64,000 nt of DNA from Lycium barbarum. Lineage: Eukaryota > Streptophyta > Magnoliopsida > Solanales > Solanaceae. The DNA lies in contig NC_083339.1 of NCBI RefSeq assembly GCF_019175385.1, positions 80,496,307 to 80,560,306 of the forward strand, in the 5' to 3' direction. The notes under the pieces were generated by a model. That model was given only the letters and a program-made list of their open reading frames with translations, was not told the DNA's origin and ran no database searches. This document shows, piece after piece, positions 57,015-64,000 of the stretch. Position 1 is the stretch's first letter; each line of letters starts with the position of its first letter. The translations under genes were made by a program, and so were the position numbers.

Positions 57015-60000
57015 TGTCCCGACCCAACCGATGAGTCGCGACAAGTGCCCGACCATTGCTGGTCAAGCATTCCTGTGCCTGTACCTACTTCTCACTGTCT
57101 ATCCTTGGCCCATATCCAATCTGTAACTGTGCCATACGGTCCAACAAACAATCAACATAAAAGACACCGTATCGGGAACTCACGGCCAACACATACATAT
57201 AAACATAAACACTGAGAATGACAGCGTGAACCGATTTGGCCGCCACACATATATACTGTACAACAAAATAAGTGCTGACGGGGCTGCATAACAACATGAC
57301 TACATATTACTGTCTACAGACCTCTACATAATACAAACTATAGAAATGAGAGGACAAGGCCCTGCCGTACCTATATATATATACATAACGGAATAGCATA
57401 CCACAGAGGTGTAGCTCTAGAACAATGGAGCGTACTAACTGCAGCTGGGCAGAGGTCCTACCGCTGTGAATCGTCCAACTGGCTACCTGATCCTGCGGGC
57501 ATGAACGCAGCGTCCACAAGAAAGAACGTCAATACGAGTAATGTACCGAGTATGTAAGGGATGAACAGTAACATAGTAAGGGATGTAAAGTATGAATAAT
57601 AACAGAATGGAAATATATAGCATGTCGTAAGATAAACGAGTAACCTGTACATATAAGTGCCTCTTAGGGCGGATGCCATGCATGCTTAGATTTCTTTGAA
57701 AAACATTTCTTGTTCATATATATAGAAAATATGCCGAGGCGTCAGCTCCGATCCATTTAGCCACATGTGTCCCGCGTCCGGGCATCCCGTGTCCGGGATG
57801 ATATCATGTCATATTATACCAACTGATCAGGTGACAATTCGTCTATAGCGCAACATGTGTCCCTTTTCCCCATATTCCCCATATACATATACATATATCA
57901 TATAAGCAGCATGCATGAGAGCCCAAAGAAAGTTATGTCTCTATCGGAGTGACGTAAGGTCGGTACCCTCTGATTATATTATGGAATAAACATGATCGTC
58001 ATGTCTCGCCTTGAAGGAACAATTGTTATAAGGTGAGACTATCAATGAAGAATAGCATTAAGAAAACATAGAATAAGATCATAAATCTCATAAGGCGTCA
58101 ATTCATATATTTTGTAGTCTTTAAAAAATAGTCATCATCCATAAATAAAATTTGAGAAATCAAGAAATAGTTCAACATTCTTATATCGTCATTGAAATCG
58201 TAAACTTGAAACCTTTAAACATGAAATCATTCTCATCATAGTCGTCATAGGAATATTCTCATCCTTGACATCCTCGTTGTCATTGGAAAACATATCCATC
58301 GTTGTTGTCATAAAAGCTTACAAAACCATAAACCTCTGTTTTGGAAAAATACGGACATTTTGGAAAATATTGACGGATTATCGGGAAAGTAATTATGTCT
58401 TGGGACCATAGACTTCTAACTTTTGAAAACAAGGAAGATATGGAAACATTTATAAAATCATAACGTAGGAATCATGCCTTTGAAAGAAAGGGACGAGCCT
58501 TAACATACCTGTTTAATCTCCTATTAGCTACGCTTATTCGTCCGAGCTCGTAAATCTACATTCGAGAGGATTCACACTAACATTAGTCCTCTTACCACAC
58601 ATTTATCCCAAGTTTCAATTTAAACTATTTTATATTCTGCCGAAAATCGGGCAGCATCTCCCCTGTTTATGTGCCTAGCCTCAATTCTCAGTTCATCAAC
58701 CAACAATACAACAACAATACCAACATCAATAATATCATTTTCCATATCAACATATCCCATAAAACATCCCACACGCTGTTTTCCAACTTTTCATAACTAA
58801 TTAACTTACCATATAGCCATTTAACCGTTCTATCGTTGTAAATAAACCAGTATCATCATAATTAGGAAGAGATTCATACCTTTCTCCCGTTAATAATATT
58901 GTATCTTCACTTTTCCACCTTAAGTTTAGGCCACAACGCACCGCTATACGATTCTGCACCAATAACTATACGCTACCCGGATTGGAATTTGGAAATTATA
59001 CCTGGTTTCGGGCTAAAAAGTTGATGTTGGAGAGTTGGGTAATTTTCTGGATGTTTTGAGGAGTTTTGGGTGTGTTTGGTGTGAAAATAGGGGGCCTCCC
59101 CCTTTTATAGAACGGTCCAGGCAGAACCTGGACCGACTTAATTTTCCTTCTGCGCGTTCGCGTCCCCTTTGGGCGCGTTCAGGCAGCTTTAGTTTTTCCG
59201 CCTGCACCTTCGTTCAGTAAATGGGTCATAACTCTTGATCCCGTTATCGTGTGAGGGCCCACGATCTACAGTTGGAAAGCTAATTCAATTATATACAACT
59301 TCCATTCTTTGTTGTTTTCCAAATTCCAAACTTATAATATCGTTTTGGCCTCTCCAATTCAAATCACCCGAAAATGTTTCCTTAAATCGCCCTTTTGGAG
59401 GGCTTATGCCGATATTTGGCTTATGGGTCCTTCTTAGGACTTGCTCAACTTCCCTAGTACTACTCATATGTCTCTTCATATGTCTTTTATAAAACTACGA
59501 CGTGTGGGCCCCACCTAGCGTGCGGCAACGAGAATTTCTTATTAAGTACCATATGAACCAATTCACCCCATATGGTCTCCAAATGTCTTATATATATGTT
59601 ATTGTCATATTCCTATAATATAACCTTCGTCCTGAACCCGGGCTCAAAATTTGTTCAGTGCGTTCGCGCCACTCTCTGGCGCGTTCGAGCAGACCATTTT
59701 CCTGGTCTGCCAGCCCGACTTGTAATGTCCATATCTCCTTACCCCGATGTCCTATCGAGGAGCGGTTTGTTGCGTTGGAAACTAGACTTCCCGAACTTCA
59801 CTTTAGACTTTTGTTTTACTTCAAAACTCTTAATATACCAAAACATTTTCCTTTTTCTAGTTAGACCAAAATTTCCATACCAAACCTTGCCCAACTTTCC
59901 TTCAAAGCCTCGGAAGCTTAATCTCCTTAGTCCACGGGTTTTCCAATCCTCCTATAACCTATTACGTGAACTCGGACTCTTATAATCGTAACACGAGCAC

Positions 60001-60098
60001 GTATGATCTCGCATCTTCCCGACAATAACTCCGATGTCTATAATTTAAACAGCTAATACCCAATGAATCTCAACGTACAGAAACTACGAGGTGTAACA
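57015..60098 (-). repeat. Element B 5' LTR (3084 bp)
   Basis: Starts TGTCCCGACCC (one change from TGTCACGACCC) and ends GGTGTAACA, then gtgca. TATAAAAG on the minus strand at 59109-59102. CpG-rich clusters at 59152-59184 and 59659-59690; the second is about 54 bp shorter than in the other LTR. Conserved hairpin block at 57492-57559. Divergence from the 3' LTR is clearly higher than between the C or D LTRs. Confidence 0.9.
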
Positions 60099-60103
60099 GT
60101 GCA

Positions 60104-61985
60104 GTTCCATACAAAACCACAGTACTGGTAGGTTTCATAGGCTGACTAAGTATAGCTAACATAATTCCGACAACAAAGCAAGATAGGTAGATAAATCAGC
60201 AAGTATAAGTCAAACATAATCGAACCAAGTACACGCCATCGCCTAAGTAGAGCATCTAATCCCAAATGTGCCAAGTCTCATTATGACCGATCCGAATCCA
60301 ACATCACAAGTAACAATACTAAATCATCTCAATATTATCCGTGATGCAATGCAATGCAATAATGTATGAATGCAATGCAATGCCATACAAATGCTATGTA
60401 CACATGTACTTTGGACTGAAATATCGATGTCTCAGTAGCACATCCCAAGGTGACTCGCGAAGTCTAAGTGCCACTAGTCCCGGATCTTTGCCCACAGGGG
60501 TTCTCACCGGCACCACCCTGGGGGACCGGCGGAGTCCATGCACTTACTCAATCCATGATTCCGGGACAACATCGGATATTGGACTCTCACGTCACTCTCA
60601 TTCAAAAATCGAGCCCAGCTCATCACAGTGTTTCATCAAGTACCAACAGTATATCATGAGCGTGCGTGCTATGCATGTATAAATATCAATAATCAGATCA
60701 ATATCACAACCACCAACAATGGACACGCCAACAATGTATCAGTGTCACAAGTACCAACATGGGTACGCCAACAATATCATAAAAGATCACACAAGTCATA
60801 TAGAACTCTTTCCTTGTATCAACCTCAACCCGTAAGATACAACAATATCACAATCAAGAAGGAACAACAAATTCCAATAACTACTAACAACACGTGGCAT
60901 CAAGACACACAATAGAACAATCAAGTCACAACACAACGGGGTGGCTAGCCCCAATCACGTAACAGGGCCCAGCCTATGGCAATATCCTACCCAACTTCAT
61001 ACTCGAAGGTTTATATGCTTTCTCTGATAATATAATCTAAATATATGCTTCACTACACGAAGTCTCACCAGGGGTAAGCCATAACCTACCTGGATGGTCG
61101 AACAGCAAACACCGACAATCACTCTTTATCCTTGCCCTTCCGCTGAACCTCAATATCAAAGAAGTTTAAGCATATTGACAATCTATATTAGAAATTATGA
61201 AGATCGATACTAATTTTGCTATCATTCAATTTAGGTCAAATCCATCCTAGAATTTGGGAAAACGAGGCCCACAAGGTCAAAACGGGAAATTCGGGAGTAA
61301 AATATCAAATTAAGCACTAGGTGTTCATAACCCAACAACTAATTACTCATTGAACTCAAGGATTCCCCTAATTTCAAAATTCAACCAAAACCCCCAAATT
61401 TGGGTATAAATCCTAACTCTTTGATTCAAGAATTTAACGCCAATAATGGAAGATATATGATTAACAAGCATAGATTCATCAAAATCTAGCATAAACTACA
61501 TCAATTTCATCATTAATAAGCCTAGACATAAAATCTATCAAAACCCACTTTTATCTTCCATTACTAAGGAATTACTAAGGAAAGAGGAATTTATGATGAT
61601 TAGGAACAAGGAATTAGTAAAGAAATCAGCAAGACTTACCACAAAGAGTTTTCTCTAATAATCTTCTAAGACATTCCCCAAGAGCTCAATTTTCGTAATT
61701 GGAATATATGATAGACTAAGGGCTTATTTAATACACATTTAATGAAATAACAGGCCCGATACCGCCACGGGGGCATCGGGGCCGCTACAGCGCCACCGCC
61801 CTAACATCCTCTAAGACCATCGGGGCGGTTTGGGAAGAAGTGGGTTTGGCCGCCACAGCGGTCATCCCACCGCAATAGCGGTGGCGCTGGGACGGTACTA
61901 GTGCCGCTGCGGCAGACACTAGGTGCCAGAGCCCAATAATTTTTTCTAAGTCTCAACTGAAATCCCGAACCACTCCCGAGGCCAT
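60104..61985 (-). repeat. LTR A2, right part
   Basis: Resumes after B's second gtgca (60099-60103) and matches A1 LTR 13426 to about 15312, from acaaaaccacagtactggta through ggccatctgctcaca. It includes the CG-rich promoter-proximal stretch (61760-61920) and a TATTAAAT-like box near 61725-61733. Homology stops at about 61985, so the outer 425 bp of the LTR are missing. Confidence 0.85.
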
Positions 61986-64000
61986 CTGCTCACAATCCGC
62001 TGAAACATGGTCACAAACCATAGCACATTCTGGACTGATAAAATAGTCTAGTTCCGCTAACTCTTCCTCCCACATCTTCTAAAGCCGTTACTCGCATCGC
62101 GATTTCTTAGAAACACATGGACACACACCACAAGCTCGAAACCACGACTTACTCTTTCCAGAAATGAATCCTTGATTCACCTGAGTTCTCTACAAAATTC
62201 CATCAAAACTAACCTTACTGAAGCCTACTTGGCTAGTTCCAAGTCTTCTAAACCTTCAAATCACAATACAGGAACCATACCACTGAATATCTCGCCGAGC
62301 AAAGTTCGTCCGAACTCAACTGGTCTCTATAAAGACCTCTCGAAAAACAGTTCCTCCTCAAATATGTACTAGGCTCATTGTATAGCATTATTTTATCCAA
62401 GTAACTGTTCTCAGAAAATATCATCAACTCCACTAGGAAATCCTAACAAAGCTAGGTAAGTCAATCTTACTTCGAATCTGAGCCGAAACGCTTCGAATCT
62501 TTAAATATCTTCCTGGAAATATAATCATAGACCATCGAACCATGCTGACCCTGAATGACTACACAACTCTCGAAAACCACCAATAATCATTAGAACCGAC
62601 TTCGAGTTTTGAAACCAATCACTGCCATACCACGCATAACAAATTATGTCCATCACTTTTGACTCCATAGGTAGAGTCCTATCCCAGTTATCAACTTAGT
62701 ACCGAAGAACTATACCTTACGAATTCAATCTTTATATCTCTCAACCTTTACCTGATACGCAATTCCGATACATACCCGAACTTTTCGATCCAAAACCTAA
62801 AGCCTCATATAGTAATTACATAACCATCAAACCTCTCATAGTACCACCTCAATATGCTCGTAAATTTTCCGAAAGTATCCAATCTTACACTGCCGCTGAA
62901 AATCTCACACAATTACCCCCAAGTCTTTAATAACCAAAAGCTATTACCCAAACTGTCCAGTCAATATTACTTGTAATCACACTATATTACCACGAGCAAG
63001 GTTCCTCCCGAAAAATATAGCTCTAGTCCTCACTTGATAGGGATTCAACAATCTTCTCTCTTAAGGCATGCTAACTCATCCACTGTGGAATGTTACGAAA
63101 CTTATCCGACGGTGTACCACCAAGCCACTTCTTATAAACCTCAATATGTCGGTTCACTGAGATTTGCTTCTCACCAATCGCTGATCACGAACCTCAACGG
63201 AACTCTGTCATGTCACATAGTTCATTCCTGTAGATTTCCTTCTTAAGTTCATGCAACAATCACATCTCAACTGGAATATGCAAGAAAAAGACACCACAAT
63301 CCATACTCACCTAAGAAATCCCCAAGATGTACCTTTTTCTTATTGATTCACAATCAACTACACCTTTTCTCGACTCGTCAATTTCGTAATTTCTAATCAA
63401 TTCACGATTATCAATACCATAGTCAATCCTCGAATCCACTCAATCATATACCACATAATCATAAGTTCTGCAAGCTAGCCGACTCAATCTGAAAGATAGG
63501 ATTATACCACACACTCTGCACATTAGAGTTTTCTTAATGCTTATAACTCAAAATTTAACACTCTCTAAATCCAGCATACCACACAACAGTCTCACTAATA
63601 TCCTCATGTATCTCACTGAAGCGTCCTTGCATCAATTGTCTTACTTAATTTCCAAAATGTTATCCTGAACTCAACTCAGTTAACCCATCATCGATCTACC
63701 ATTTCAAGTATCCATGTTCACTAATCCCTTACTCAAATCCTTAACGTTACTAGTCCTCGAAGAATCACCTTTTACCTCAATTATCGAATCTGAACCCTTC
63801 TAACCTTAACCTCAAAGACACCAATCGACCTCATCGGTCACACTCCTTATGGCACATCATGGTATAATGTCCCCACAGTCCAAACACGACTCAAGTACTC
63901 ATGTTACCTCACCTCAAGTCTTACGAACCTCATTATCCTGAACCCGATAGCAAGATGACTCATTGTAATCCTTCAGTTCCCGTATTCCATATCGAATCAC
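61986..64000. other. G-poor noncoding DNA, unrecognised
   Basis: About 2 kb rich in A, C and T with little G on the plus strand. No frame longer than 70 codons resembles a known protein, and no LTR end, PBS, tRNA or tandem repeat was found. In composition it resembles the internal noncoding part of element B (41121-44780), so it may belong to another non-autonomous LTR element running off the window. Confidence 0.45.

Larger units (their letters stand above)
23915..60098 (-). mobile_element. Element B: chromovirus-related non-autonomous LTR element, host of C and D
   Basis: The two LTRs (left one split by D) share termini TGTCACGACCC / GGTGTAACA and are flanked by a perfect 5-bp duplication GTGCA (23910-23914, 60099-60103). 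Without the nested elements B is about 10.7 kb: LTR 3152 bp, internal about 4.4 kb, LTR 3084 bp. PBS-like site at 56999-57010; polypurine tract at 41089-41100. No gag, protease, RT or integrase homology is seen in its own internal sequence, only an acidic reading frame. It is therefore a LARD-type or internally replaced derivative that would need proteins from a relative such as E or C. Confidence 0.85.

Overview
This is nuclear DNA from a flowering plant, most likely a nightshade (Solanaceae). It is heterochromatin-like: transposable elements nested inside one another, with no recognisable cellular gene, rRNA or tRNA. The host call rests on the LTR families (ends of the type TGTCACGACCC / GGGTCGTGACA, chromovirus polyproteins with a C-terminal chromodomain), the Stowaway-like MITEs and an endogenous pararetrovirus. 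It is recognition from memory, not a database result.

Layout. 1-2858: fragment of an endogenous Caulimoviridae-like pararetrovirus (RT-RNase H, a downstream ORF, and the promoter/poly(A) region), joined at about 2859 to a 3' fragment of a plus-strand Ty3/gypsy chromovirus (element E, to 6169). 6170-15737: decayed minus-strand chromovirus A1, with a 1.2 kb noncoding insertion in its 3' LTR. 15738-18889: old AT-rich DNA with a Helitron helicase relic, a CACTA-like terminus and two MITEs. 18890-22813: solo LTR F with a perfect 5-bp target duplication (ATAGG). 22819-23329: 3' end of another LTR (G).

23603-61985 is a nest of elements. An old LTR of family A (A2) was split by element B (23915-60098, duplication GTGCA). 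B's 3' LTR was then split by a 14 kb element D (24400-38410, duplication GCGGG). B's internal region was split by element C (45235-56749, duplication TGGGG). D has complete LTRs, a PBS-like site and a polypurine tract but no coding capacity, so it is a LARD-type non-autonomous element. B has no gag-pol and instead carries an unrecognised acidic reading frame. C is a nearly complete Tekay-type chromovirus with all catalytic residues visible, broken by only two stop codons and one frameshift. Its two LTRs are the same length and differ at about 20 of 3158 positions by my hand count. 61986-64000 is G-poor noncoding DNA that I do not recognise.

The most interesting signal is RNA structure rather than protein. 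Different element families keep stem-loops at equivalent places while the stem sequences change in a compensatory way: an AGGA-loop hairpin just upstream of the polypurine tract (A, B, C, E), a hairpin in a conserved block about 420-600 bp from the LTR 3' end (B, C, E, F), a hairpin just downstream of the primer binding site (A, B, C), a hairpin array in LTRs C and F, and a two-stem motif present three times inside D. These are candidate packaging, dimerisation, priming or 3'-end signals, and they could explain how the non-autonomous elements B and D are mobilised by coding relatives.
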